NCBI GenBank assembly: GCA_965261585.1
Contig: CBDHDN010000071.1
Coordinates: 1 to 64,000 of the forward strand
DNA length: 64,000 nt
Direction of reading: 5' to 3'
From: CBDHDN01 sp965261585
GTDB lineage: Bacteria; Pseudomonadota; Alphaproteobacteria; UBA6615
Positions 28,784 through 37,601 of the stretch are shown in pieces. A program made the translations under genes and the position numbers. The notes beneath the pieces were generated by a model. It did no database searches, was not told the origin of the DNA, and saw nothing but the letters and a program-made list of their open reading frames with translations. Each line of letters opens with the position of its first letter. Within the stretch, counting starts at the first letter, position 1.

Positions 28784-29539
28784 CTACCAGGCGGCGATGG
28801 CCACGCGCGAACGCCGCGCGAAGCGTTGGAAGTCGCTGGGATTGTCGTGCTCGGCGACGAACAGCCGCGCCCGCGTCGCCGTGATCGCCGGCACCAGGCG
28901 CGCCCAGTCCAGCGTGCCGTGGCCGATGTCGGCCCAGCCGTCCTCGTCGGCATGCTCGCCGGCCGGCGCCAGGTCCTTGAGGTGGACGGCGACGATCCGT
29001 TCGGCATGGCGGTCGAGCCACGCGGCGACGTCCTCGCCGGCCCGGGCGATCCAGCCGATGTCGGCCTGCCACAGCAGCGCCGGCGCGGCTTCCAGCATCA
29101 GGTCGAGCGGCGCCAGGCCATCGCCCGTGCGCGCGAACTCGAAGTCGTGGTTGTGCCAGGCGAGCCCGATTCCGTGCCCGGCGAGCGCCGCCTGCAGGCC
29201 GGCCAGGGTGTCGCCCAGCGCGCGCCAGCCGGCCGCGTCCTTGGCGCGCTCCGCCGGTGGGATCGCCGGGACGATCAGCAGCGCCGCGCCGATCGTCCGG
29301 GCCGCCTGCACGACGGCGTCGAGGTCGCCGGTCAGCGCGTCGAGCCCGACATGGCAGCTCGGCGCCGCGATGCCATGGGCGCGCAAGGCGCCGCTCAGCA
29401 CGTCGGCGTCGGCGAGCATGGCGCCGTAGGGCTCGACCTGCCGGTAGCCGAGCGCCGCGAGTGTCGCCAGCTGCGCCTCGAGCGGCGGGAAGTTGCGCGC
29501 CGAGTAGAGCTGGAACGAGAGTCGATCGAGCATGGTCAC
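28784..29539 (-). CDS. sugar phosphate isomerase/epimerase (AP endonuclease 2-like TIM barrel)
   Basis: 251 residues of the xylose isomerase-like TIM barrel family. It begins LSFQLYSARNFPPLEAQL; metal-site and active-site sequence is seen in GIGLAWHNHDFEF, QADIGWI and AVHLKDLAP. The partner Gfo/Idh dehydrogenase follows it. The exact substrate is not evident. Confidence 0.9.
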   Translation of the reverse strand: MTMLDRLSFQLYSARNFPPLEAQLATLAALGYRQVEPYGAMLADADVLSGALRAHGIAAPSCHVGLDALTGDLDAVVQAARTIGAALLIVPAIPPAERAKDAAGWRALGDTLAGLQAALAGHGIGLAWHNHDFEFARTGDGLAPLDLMLEAAPALLWQADIGWIARAGEDVAAWLDRHAERIVAVHLKDLAPAGEHADEDGWADIGHGTLDWARLVPAITATRARLFVAEHDNPSDFQRFARRSRVAIAAW

Positions 29540-29752
29540 CGGGGCGTCCTATTCGCGGCCAGCGGCGGTTGCCGGAAACTGAGGTCGCCAGCACCGTCGC
29601 GCCGCGCAATCGCGGGGGCCGGGCGCCTATGCATGGTCGTTGTGCTCCGAGAAGAGTGTGCAACAATCCGCGCCTGACAACCGATCCCTCCCGGGGTTCT
29701 CAGGCGGCGGTCCGGCCCGGTGCTTGTAGTCGATAGGAGGCAATCGATCCAG

Positions 29753-30282
29753 ATGCCCACAAGCCAAGCCCTGATCCCGTTTATCGAAACGATCAGCGGC
29801 GCGCTGCCCGGCATCGTTGCCGGCTTGGTCGTCATCGTTGCCTTCTTGATCGTCGCTGCCATGAGCCGCCGGCTCGTGCGTCGGATGTCGACACGGGTCG
29901 ACATTGACAAGCGCCCGTTGGTCCAACTGGCCGGCGAGACGCTGCGCTATGCCCTGTTCGCGGTCGGCCTGATCTCAGGCCTCGGCACGATGGGGATCGA
30001 TATGTCGGCGCTGATCGCCGGCTTGGGCCTGACCGGCTTCGCGCTCGGCTTTGCGCTGCGCGATGCGGTCTCCAACCTGATCGCCGGCGTGCTGATCCTG
30101 CTCTATCAGCCGTTCGGCCATGGCGACCAGATCACGGTCGGCGGCAACAGCGGCACGGTCGTCGCCACCAACATCCGCTACCGGTGCTGGAGGCCGACGG
30201 CGGGGCCATCATCCACGTGCCCAACAGCACCATGTTCACCAACAGCGTCACGGTCGCCGCGCGAACGGAAGCGGCGCCATGA
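29753..30282 (+). pseudogene. mechanosensitive channel (MscS family), frameshifted
   Basis: The first 140 or so residues are MscS-like: hydrophobic helices, the pore-type helix GLTGFALGFALRDAVSNLIAG and the start of the beta domain (GDQITVGGNSGTVV). After TNIRYR (near 30180) the family sequence continues in another frame (VLEADGGAIIHVPNSTMF) and ends at 30282. One base appears to be missing. Even when repaired, the protein would be short for the family. A sequencing error cannot be excluded. Confidence 0.75.
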
Positions 30283-30309
30283 GCCAGCGAGGTCAAGTTG
30301 AAGCCCCGG

Positions 30310-31104
30310 TCAGCGGGCCAAGGCCTGCAGCCAGCCCAGCCCGTCCTCGGTGCGGCCCCGCGGCATATATTCACAGCCGATCCAGCCGTCGTAGCCGACG
30401 TCGTCGATGAGGGCGAACAGGTAGGCGTAGTTGATCTCGCCGACGTCGGGCTCGTGGCGCCCGGGCACGCCGGCGATCTGGATGTGGCCGGTGATCGGCA
30501 GCAGCTCGCGCAGGTGGGTCGCCAGGTCGCCCTCCATGATCTGGCAGTGATAGAGGTCGAGCTGGAGCTTCAGGTTGGGCTCGCCGATCGCCTCGATCAG
30601 GCGCCGCGCCTGGCCCGTGTTGTTGATGAAATAGCCGGGCATGTCGCGGGTGTTGAGCGGCTCGATCAGCACCGTGACGTCGTGCGCCGCGGCCTTGACA
30701 GCGGCGGCGCGCAGGTTCGCGGCATAGACGGCCTCGTAGTCGGCGCGGGCGGACCCATCGGGGGCAGCCTCGGCCGGCACGACGCCGGCCATCGCGTGGG
30801 TGCGCGAGCAACCCAGGACCGTGGCGTAGTCGAGCGCCAGGTCGATCGAGCGCGCGAACTCGGCCTCGCGCTCCGGGATCGCCGCCATGCCGCGGTCGCC
30901 GGCGTCCCAGTCGCCGGGCGGCATGTTGAACAGCACCTGGGTCAGGTCGTGGTAACGCAGCCGCTTGGCGATGGCGGCCGCCGGATGGGCGTAGGGGAAC
31001 AGGAACTCGACGCCGGCAAAGCCGGCCGCCACCGCCGCGGCAAAGCGGTCGAGGAACGCGACCTCCCGAAACAGCATCGACAGGTTCGCGGCGAATCGGG
31101 GCAT
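30310..31104 (-). CDS. hydroxypyruvate isomerase/2-oxotetronate isomerase family protein
   Basis: 264 residues, TIM barrel. The N-terminus PRFAANLSMLFREVAFLDRF is typical of Hyi/OtnI; active-site and metal residues are seen in LIEPLNTRDMPGY, LQLDLYHCQIMEG and GEINYAYLF. It isomerises a 3- or 4-carbon hydroxy-keto acid. The start at 31104 gives the standard N-terminus. Divergent from the PhyH gene. Confidence 0.92.
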   Translation of the reverse strand: MPRFAANLSMLFREVAFLDRFAAAVAAGFAGVEFLFPYAHPAAAIAKRLRYHDLTQVLFNMPPGDWDAGDRGMAAIPEREAEFARSIDLALDYATVLGCSRTHAMAGVVPAEAAPDGSARADYEAVYAANLRAAAVKAAAHDVTVLIEPLNTRDMPGYFINNTGQARRLIEAIGEPNLKLQLDLYHCQIMEGDLATHLRELLPITGHIQIAGVPGRHEPDVGEINYAYLFALIDDVGYDGWIGCEYMPRGRTEDGLGWLQALAR

Positions 31105-31220
31105 CGGTCCACTCCGTGACAGCGCTTGTCGGCCGGGGCCGCCGGCCCCATCATAGCGCCCTATCATAGTGCAAGGCTCCAGTAACGCGCCGCCGGCGGC
31201 ACCGACAGGGTGGAGGCAGG

Positions 31221-32117
31221 ATGCTCAACGAGCACCAGCTGAACCAGCAACAGATCGAGCACTATCGCGAGTATGGCTGGCTGGTCGTGCCCGGCGCCGT
31301 CAGCGCCGCGCGCGTGGCCCAGCTGCGCGCCGTCGCCGACCGGCTGATGGCCGGCGCCGCCGGGCGCACCGCCAACGACGACGTCTACGATCTGGAGGAC
31401 GGCCACACGCCCGCGGCGCCGCGCGTGCGCCGCATCAAGCTGCCCCACAACGTCGATGCGGCGTTCTGGGATTTGGCCCGCAGCGCCGCGATCACCGGCC
31501 CGCTCAAGCCACTGATCGGCCCGAACATCCGCCTCAACACGAGCAAGCTGAACGTCAAGGCGGCCGGCTATGGCGCGGCCATCGAGTGGCATCAGGACTG
31601 GGCCTTTTATCCCCACACGAACGACGACATCCTGGCCGTCGGCGTGTTCCTCGACGACGTCGACGAAGCGAACGGGCCGACCTTGCTGATGTCGGGCACG
31701 CACCGCGGGCCGATCTATTCCCACCACCGCGACGGGATGTTCTGCGGCGCCATCGACCCGGCCGCCTGCGACATCGACTTCGCGACCGCGGTGCGGGCGA
31801 CGGGGCCGGCCGGCTCGCTCTCGATCCACCATGTGCGCCTGGTGCACGGCGCGGCCGTCAACCGCTCGGACCGCCAGCGCCGCTTCGTGTTCTACGAATG
31901 CCGCGCCGCCGACGCCTGGCCGCTCAGGGGCGTCGACGATCTTGACGCGTTCAATGCGCTGATGCTGTGCGGCGAACCGACACTCGAGCCGCGGCTCGCG
32001 CCCGTGCCCGTGCGCATGCCGATGCCGGGCTACGAGAAGGGCCGCTCGATCTATCAGGTCCAGCGGGCCGCCGGCGCCCGCTTTTTCGACGACGCCCCGG
32101 CGCGAGCGACGACTTAG
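31221..32117 (+). CDS. phytanoyl-CoA dioxygenase (PhyH) family protein
   Basis: 298 residues, Fe(II)/2-oxoglutarate oxygenase fold. The HxD iron motif is EWHQDWAFYPH, the distal histidine is in HHVRLVHGA and the 2-oxoglutarate arginine is probably in NRSDRQRRF. The substrate is unknown. Its position among sugar isomerase and dehydrogenase genes suggests catabolism of a modified sugar or acid. The stop TAG forms the first bases of repeat copy A. Confidence 0.92.
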   Translation: MLNEHQLNQQQIEHYREYGWLVVPGAVSAARVAQLRAVADRLMAGAAGRTANDDVYDLEDGHTPAAPRVRRIKLPHNVDAAFWDLARSAAITGPLKPLIGPNIRLNTSKLNVKAAGYGAAIEWHQDWAFYPHTNDDILAVGVFLDDVDEANGPTLLMSGTHRGPIYSHHRDGMFCGAIDPAACDIDFATAVRATGPAGSLSIHHVRLVHGAAVNRSDRQRRFVFYECRAADAWPLRGVDDLDAFNALMLCGEPTLEPRLAPVPVRMPMPGYEKGRSIYQVQRAAGARFFDDAPARATT

Positions 32118-32234
32118 TGGTTCGATGCTGACGGATGGTACCCATCCGTCAGCTGAATCGAACCACCAGCTTATTGATTCCGTGGGCTGATTCACCTAAC
32201 GCTTGGGGTACCAAGCGTTAGGATCAGACCACTA
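32115..32234. repeat. stop-codon-anchored 120-bp repeat, copy A (complete)
   Basis: Terminal inverted repeats are TAGTGGTTCGAT and its counterpart ATCAGACCACTA. Two perfect 11-bp hairpins lie inside: arms 32128-32138/32142-32152 and 32196-32206/32211-32221. The first TAG is the stop codon of the PhyH gene. It has no coding capacity. Partial relatives are at 17645, 25084 and 37524. The IS1380 remnant starts two bases after its end. Confidence 0.9.
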
Positions 32235-32235
32235 G

Positions 32236-33855
32236 CCCGGATTTCTCACACGGAGTAGTGCATCGGGGCCCCGAATCAGCGAAAGTGATTGTTGCAACAA
32301 GAACTTAAGCTGAGACGGAGGATCTCCCCGATGCCAACAGAGTGTATCTCGGATCTGTTCGGATTTGCACGCGTTGAGAGCCGGCGCGTTGAGGCAGCGT
32401 TTGACGGCGGTGCGGTGACGTCGAACGGCGGCGCGCTTTTGCTGGGGGCCACGGAGCGGGCGATTGGCCTGGTCGCGGGGTTTGCGCGATGTTTCCAGGA
32501 CGGCCGCGATCCGGCGTTGACGGAGCACAGCGTCGCGACGCTGGTCGGCCAACGTGTGTTCGCCCTGGCGCTGGGTTACGAGGACCTGATCGACCACGAC
32601 GAGCTGCGCCATGATCCGGTGATGGCGGTGCTCGCCGGCAAGCTCGAGGCGCGGCGGGCGGACTGCGCGCCGCTCGCCGGCAAGTCGACGCTGAACCGGC
32701 TGGAGCACGCGCCGTCGGGGGCGCCGTCGCGCTATCACAAGATCGGCCACGACGCGGCGGCGATCGGGCGCCGGTTCGTCGCGCTGTTCTTGGCCGCGCA
32801 CCGGCGGCCGGCGAAGCAGATCATCATCGACCTCGACGCGACCGACGATCCGTTGCACGGCGAGCAGGAGGATCGGTTCTTCCACGGTTACTACGATTGT
32901 TACTGCTATCTGCCGCTGTACATCTTCTGTGGCCGGCATCTGCTGGCAGCGAAGCTGCGGCCGGCCAATATCGACGGCGCCGCCGGCGCGATCGAGGAGC
33001 TCGCCCGGATCGTCGAGCAGATCCGCGACGACTGGCCGGACGTGCGTATTCTGGTGCGCGCTGATTCCGGCTTCGCCCGCGAGGCGCTGATGGCGTGGTG
33101 CGAAGCCAACCGGGTCGACTACGTCTTTGGGCTGGCCAGGAACAAGCGGCTCAGCGGCGCGATCGAGAACGCCCTCGCCGCCGCCGCGCCGCCGACAGCC
33201 GGCGCACCGGCAAGCCGGCCCGCCGCTACCAGGAGCTGGTGTGGACGACGCGTAAGAGCTGGAGCCGCGAACGCCGCGTCGTCGCCAAGGCCGAATGGAC
33301 CCACGGTAAGGCCAATCCGCGCTTCGTCGTCACCTCGCTCGGCACCGGCGAGGTCAAGGCCCGCCGGCTCTATGAAAAGGTCTATTGCGCCCGCGGCGAC
33401 ATGGAGAACCGCATCAAGGAATGCCAGGCCGATCTGTTCGCCGACCGCACTTCGGCTGCCACCATGCGGGCCAACCAGCTGCGCTTGTGGTTCGCCGCCA
33501 TGGCCTATGCGCTGCTCTGCGCGCTGCGCCGCATCGCCCTCAAGCACACCCGCTTCGCCCGCGCCACCTGCGGCACCATCCGCTTGAAGCTGTTGAAGAT
33601 CGGCGCCCAGGTGCGCCGCTCCGTCCGCCGCGTCAAGTTCGCAATGGCGTCTTCGTTCCCCTACCAGCAGGAATACCGCCTGGCTCACCATCGATTATGC
33701 AACGCCACCGGCTGACCCCAGCAGCCGGCCTCCGCCCGTCCCGTCAACCACACAGGATCAACTCCAGCCTCAGACCACCGCCAGCAGCCGGCGGAACCCT
33801 CCAGACTGCCTGCTTCACAGCAACCCATCAACAGTGCCCAAGATGAACTGGCTCT
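32236..33855 (+). mobile_element. IS1380-family element, right end missing
   Basis: It starts with CCCGGATTTCTCACAC, the kind of end seen in IS1380-family elements. The matching inverted end on the right is absent because IS256-type copy 1 begins at 33856. CTAG precedes the left end. The transposase inside is frameshifted, so the element is doubly inactive. Confidence 0.8.
32331..33715 (+). pseudogene. IS1380-family transposase, frameshifted
   Basis: The ATG at 32331 has GGAGG upstream. The first frame (DAVTSNGGALLLG-type N-terminus, IIIDLDATDDPLHG with the first DDE aspartate, ILVRADSGFAREAL with the second) runs to about 33190; then the family sequence (RYQELVWTTRKSW, ENRIKECQADLFADRTS) continues in another frame to 33715. 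The shift lies in a GCC-repeat at 33178-33200. Confidence 0.85.
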
Positions 33856-35243
33856 GAGGTATAGCTGAATCTTGTGTACGGCGTTGGAAAGAGGGCGGCG
33901 TATCCTGGTGATTGTTGCAGTCACCACTTGACCTAAGCCAAGGAAGGATACGCCATGGAAGAGAATACCGTTGTTGCTTTTCGGAACCCATCGAATTTTC
34001 GGGATGACCCGTTGACGGAAGTCCTACGAGCTGTGGCGCGTGAGTTGCTGGCTCAAGCCGTGGAAGCTGAAGTTGCCGAGTTTCTGGAAGGTCATGCGAC
34101 GCTGGTTGATGACCGGGGCCGTCGCCGGATTGTACGCAATGGCCACTTGCCGGAACGGCTGATACAGACCGGGATCGGCCCGGTGGACGTGCGTCAGCCG
34201 CGTGTCCGGGATCGGAGAGCCGGCGAGGGTGCCGGCGCCATCCGGTTCACGTCGGCGATCCTGCCGCGCTATCTGCGCCGCACCAAGAGCCTGGAGGATT
34301 GGCTGCCGTGGCTATACTTGAGGGGCATCTCCAGCGGCGATTTCTCGGAAGCGTTGGCGGCGTTGCTGGGGGCACAGGCCCCGGGTCTGTCGGCCTCCAC
34401 GATCGGGCGACTGAAGGAAGTTTGGCAAGACGAGATGGAGCGCTGGCAACGGCGTGATTTATCGGCCAAGCGCTACGTCTACTTCTGGGTCGACGGCATC
34501 TATTTTGGCGCCCGCCTGGAAGAGGAGAAGCAATGCATCCTGGTTATCATCGGCGCCACGGATCACGGAACCAAGGAGTTGATCGCCATCACCGACGGCT
34601 ACCGCGAGAGCGAACAATCCTGGCGCGAGGTGCTGCTCGATCTCAAGCGGCGTGGTCTCGGCATCGGCCCGGAACTGGTGACCGGCGATGGCGCGCTCGG
34701 CTTCTGGAAGGCGCTCCGCCAAGTCTACGGGGCCGCCCGCGAGCAGCGCTGCTGGGTGCATAAGACGGGCAATATCTTGAACAAGCTACCCAAGGGTCGG
34801 CAGAACAAGGCCAAGGGTCACTTGCAGGATATCTGGATGGCCGAAACCAGGAAGGACGCGGAGACCGCCTTCGACTTCTTCCTGGAAGCCTACGGACCGA
34901 AGTACGAAAAGGCCACGGCCTGCCTGGCCAAGGACCGGGACGCCTTGCTGAGCTTCTACGACTTCGCCGCCGAGCATTGGAAGCATGTGCGGACGACGAA
35001 CCCCATCGAGAGCACCTTCGCCACGGTTCGCCTTCGCACCTATCGGACCAAGGGTTGCCTGTCACGCAAGACGGCGATGGCCATGGTCTTCAAGCTTTGC
35101 CAGGGGGCCAGCAAGAAATGGCGGAGGCTCAATGGATCAGATCAGTTCGCCGAGATCATTCGAGGCGTCAAATTCGTGAATGGAGAACGCCAGGATCGCG
35201 CCGCCGCATGACAAACCCATACACAACTTTTGACAATAGCTCC
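33856..35243 (+). mobile_element. IS256-family element, copy 1 (full length)
   Basis: 1388 bp, the same length as copy 3. It begins GAGGTATAGCTGAATCTTG and ends ACTTTTGACAATAGCTCC; the two ends are imperfect inverted repeats sharing TTGTGTAYGG. The flanks (IS1380 sequence on the left, a kinase-like gene fragment on the right) show no target duplication, so the flanks were rearranged after insertion. Confidence 0.92.
33955..35211 (+). CDS. IS256-family (mutator-type) transposase, copy 1
   Basis: 418 residues, intact. DDE-region landmarks are YFWVDGIYFGARLEEEKQ, LVTGDGALGFWKAL and RTTNPIESTFATVRLR. It differs from copies 2 and 3 at four positions: R18 for Q, V27 for G, W119 for L and an alanine for proline in YDFAAEHW. 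It catalyses cut-and-paste movement of its own element. Confidence 0.95.
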   Translation: MEENTVVAFRNPSNFRDDPLTEVLRAVARELLAQAVEAEVAEFLEGHATLVDDRGRRRIVRNGHLPERLIQTGIGPVDVRQPRVRDRRAGEGAGAIRFTSAILPRYLRRTKSLEDWLPWLYLRGISSGDFSEALAALLGAQAPGLSASTIGRLKEVWQDEMERWQRRDLSAKRYVYFWVDGIYFGARLEEEKQCILVIIGATDHGTKELIAITDGYRESEQSWREVLLDLKRRGLGIGPELVTGDGALGFWKALRQVYGAAREQRCWVHKTGNILNKLPKGRQNKAKGHLQDIWMAETRKDAETAFDFFLEAYGPKYEKATACLAKDRDALLSFYDFAAEHWKHVRTTNPIESTFATVRLRTYRTKGCLSRKTAMAMVFKLCQGASKKWRRLNGSDQFAEIIRGVKFVNGERQDRAAA

Positions 35244-35711
35244 GCCATCGTCGTCGACAACCACTATGTCAACAACCCGATCTTCAACCTGATCGAGCTC
35301 TATCGGCCGGAGCCACTGCCACAGGCCGTTTGGGACCAGGTCGAGCGCATCCGCGCCGCCGTGCTCGAGACCGTGGCGACGCTGTCGCCGCGCGACTGGA
35401 GCTTCGTCTTAACCATCGCCGACGAGCCGGGGGAGCTGGCCTTCTACGACGACATCGTCGGGGTCGCGCGCTGCCGCGACAGCAGGTTCGTCCCGGTTCA
35501 CCTGTGTTGCGAAACGGAAGAGCTGTGCCGCCGGATCGTTTTGCCGGGACGGCGCGAGCGGCTGAAGGACGTGTCGGCCGAGAACGCGCGCCGGAGCAAT
35601 CGCGTGCCGGCATTCATTCCCGACCACGCGAACGCCTTCACGCTCGACGTGACGTCGCTCGCACCGGGCGCGGCGGCCGAGGCGATCGTGGCGAAGGCGC
35701 GCCGGCACTAA
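35244..35711 (+). pseudogene. N-terminally truncated P-loop kinase/ATPase-like gene
   Basis: The frame fused after the IS256 end reads AIVVDNHYVNNPIFNLIELY to AEAIVAKARRH. The pattern resembles the C-terminal two thirds of small nucleotide-binding kinases of the chloramphenicol phosphotransferase/AAA type (ETVATLSPRDWSFVLT, RRIVLPGRRERLKD). The P-loop and start are missing at the IS junction and not found elsewhere in the window. Confidence 0.6.
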
Positions 35712-36586
35712 AGTGCTGCCGGCGCGGGGCGGCGCCACAGGGCGAGCGCCGAGTGGGCGGCGAGGGTGCCGAGCACGATGGCGCCGCCGGCCACCGCCGT
35801 CGCGGTCGGCAACTCGGCGATCAGCAGCCAGCCCCAGAGCGGGCCCAGCACCGCCTCGGCCAGCATGACCAGGGCGACCTCCGGCGCCGGCAGGTATTTC
35901 GGCCCGAGGGTGATCAGGGCGAACGACACCGGCAGGACGAACAGGCCGAGCACGGCAATGGCGACGAGGTCGCTGCCGGCAATGGCGAGCGTCGGTGCGA
36001 TCGGCCATGCGACGAGGGCCAGCAGCAGGCCGCCGATGGCGATCGTCGGCGACGGGTCGTCGAGCTGCTGCCGCCGCAGGATCACCAGCAGGCCGGCCCA
36101 GCCGGCGGCGCTGGCGACCGCCGCCAGGTTGCCCCCGGTGCCGCCGCGGCCCAGCCCGTCGGCGAAGATCACGCCCATGCCGGCGACGACAAGGGCGGCG
36201 GCGACCCAGGTGCGGGTGGCCACGCGCTCGCCCAGGAAGATGCGGGCGAAGGCGGCGGCGAACAGCGGCGCGACCGAGAGGATGACCAGGGTGTTGGCGA
36301 TCGTCGTCGTGCGGATCGCGGTGACGAACATCGCCGTCGACAGGGCGAACAGCGCCGCGACTACCAGCCCCGGCACGCCGATGGCACGCACGCGGGCGAC
36401 CGTGCCGGCGCGGTAACGCACCAGCAGGTACGCCGACAGCGCCAGCCCCAACAGCAGCCCACGCCAGAACATCAGCGTCCACGCGTCGGTCGACACGAGC
36501 CGGGTCAACACGCCATCGGGGCTCAGAACCAGCACGCCGAGGCCGGTGATCACCAGCCCGCGGAGGTAATTGTCGGGTTGCGCCAT
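35708..36586 (-). CDS. DMT superfamily transporter (EamA-type)
   Basis: 292 residues with ten predicted helices in two EamA repeats (ITGLGVLVLSPDGVLTRLV at the N-terminus; ALITLGPKYLPAPEVALVML near residue 220). The family exports small metabolites; the substrate is unknown. It overlaps the end of the truncated kinase-like gene by 4 bp and is divergent from rpsD. Confidence 0.9.
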   Translation of the reverse strand: MAQPDNYLRGLVITGLGVLVLSPDGVLTRLVSTDAWTLMFWRGLLLGLALSAYLLVRYRAGTVARVRAIGVPGLVVAALFALSTAMFVTAIRTTTIANTLVILSVAPLFAAAFARIFLGERVATRTWVAAALVVAGMGVIFADGLGRGGTGGNLAAVASAAGWAGLLVILRRQQLDDPSPTIAIGGLLLALVAWPIAPTLAIAGSDLVAIAVLGLFVLPVSFALITLGPKYLPAPEVALVMLAEAVLGPLWGWLLIAELPTATAVAGGAIVLGTLAAHSALALWRRPAPAAL

Positions 36587-36637
36587 GCCGGCATCCTAGT
36601 CCGCATTTGCAGCGCTTGGGCAGGTCGACCCTAATTG

Positions 36638-36783
36638 TTATCCCGGCCTTGAGCCGGGATCCATGGTGCGCTCAGACGGCGTGACACGAACGCCTGCACC
36701 GTGTTCGATCCTGCCACGGGCTCCCAACGGACGTAAGCAATCCGTGCGATGGATCCCGGCTCCGCGGCCGGCATGACGACAAA
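36638..36783. repeat. REP-like long inverted repeat upstream of rpsD
   Basis: The left arm TTATCCCGGCCTTGAGCCGG (with GATCCATGG following) and the right arm starting ATGGATCCCGGCTCCGCGG (from 36750) are inverted relatives, each with its own small hairpin. This type of extragenic palindrome is common in alphaproteobacterial genomes. It lies upstream of the rpsD promoter. Confidence 0.75.
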
Positions 36784-36803
36784 GGTGTAAACGCGTGCCG
36801 CGT

Positions 36804-36831
36804 TTGACAACGCCGGCGCCGTGGCTATAGT
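36804..36831 (+). promoter_or_regulatory. strong sigma70-type promoter of rpsD
   Basis: TTGACA (36804-36809) is a perfect -35 box and TATAGT (36826-36831) a near-perfect -10, 16 bp apart. The leader would be about 75 nt. This fits a highly expressed ribosomal protein gene. Confidence 0.8.
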
Positions 36832-36911
36832 CGCGGCGCCTATTCCCGGGAACGAGGGCGATGTCGCCCCGCCGCATGGGCCTACCGGGACAACAACAAC
36901 GGAAATAAGCG

Positions 36912-37526
36912 ATGACCAAGCGCGTCTCCGCCAAGCACAAGATCGACCGCCGGCTCGGCGTCAACCTGTGGGGCCGGCCGAAGAGCCCCTTCAACCGCCG
37001 CGAGAACCCGCCGGGCGAGCAGGGCCGCCGCCGCCGCAAGCCGTCGGACTTCGGTATCCATCTGATGGCCAAGCAGAAGCTGAAGGGCTACTACGCCAAT
37101 ATCGGCGAGCGCCAGTTCCGCCGCTACTACCAGAAGGCGACACGGCTGCGCGGCGATACCGGCGAGCTGTTGGTCGAGCTGCTGGAACGCCGCCTCGACG
37201 CCGTGATCTATCGTATGAAGTTCGTGCCGACCGTGTTCGCGGCGCGCCAGTTCGTCAGCCACGGACATATGCGCGTCAACGGCAAACGGGTCAACATCCC
37301 ATCCTATCAGGTGCGCGACGGCGACGTCATCGAGATCAAGCAGAAGTCGCGTGAGCTGCCGCTCGTGCTGGAAGCCGTCGGCTCGTCCGAGCGCGACTTG
37401 CCCGACTATGTCGAGGTCGATTTCGACAAGATGCGCGGCACCTTCGTGCGCGGACCAAAACTCGCCGACGTGCCCTATCCCGTGCGGATGGAGCCCAACC
37501 TGGTCATCGAATACTACTCGCTCTAA
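36912..37526 (+). CDS. rpsD: 30S ribosomal protein S4
   Basis: 204 residues. The S4 N-terminal domain (SAKHKIDRRLGVNLWGRPKS) lacks the zinc-binding cysteines found in C+ forms; the S4 RNA-binding domain follows (ERRLDAVIYRMKFVPTVFAA, QFVSHGHMRVNGKRVN). It is a primary 16S rRNA binder and is essential. It lies between two direct copies of a 1.3-kb IS256-family element. Its TAA stop forms the start of repeat copy D. Confidence 0.98.
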   Translation: MTKRVSAKHKIDRRLGVNLWGRPKSPFNRRENPPGEQGRRRRKPSDFGIHLMAKQKLKGYYANIGERQFRRYYQKATRLRGDTGELLVELLERRLDAVIYRMKFVPTVFAARQFVSHGHMRVNGKRVNIPSYQVRDGDVIEIKQKSRELPLVLEAVGSSERDLPDYVEVDFDKMRGTFVRGPKLADVPYPVRMEPNLVIEYYSL

Positions 37527-37572
37527 TCGTCTGATCTTGGCGCTTGGGAACCCAAGCGTCGGGTCAAACGAC
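37524..37572. repeat. stop-codon-anchored repeat family, copy D (single-hairpin remnant)
   Basis: Starting at the TAA of rpsD, the sequence matches the inverted end of copy A: TA, then TCTGATC, then a hairpin with CGCTTGG/CCAAGCG arms, then GGT. The rest of the element is gone. The hairpin lies between the convergent rpsD and sulfotransferase genes and may act as a terminator for both. Confidence 0.6.
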
Positions 37573-37601
37573 CCGCTGAGGTCGGCCCGGCGCCGCGACC
37601 C

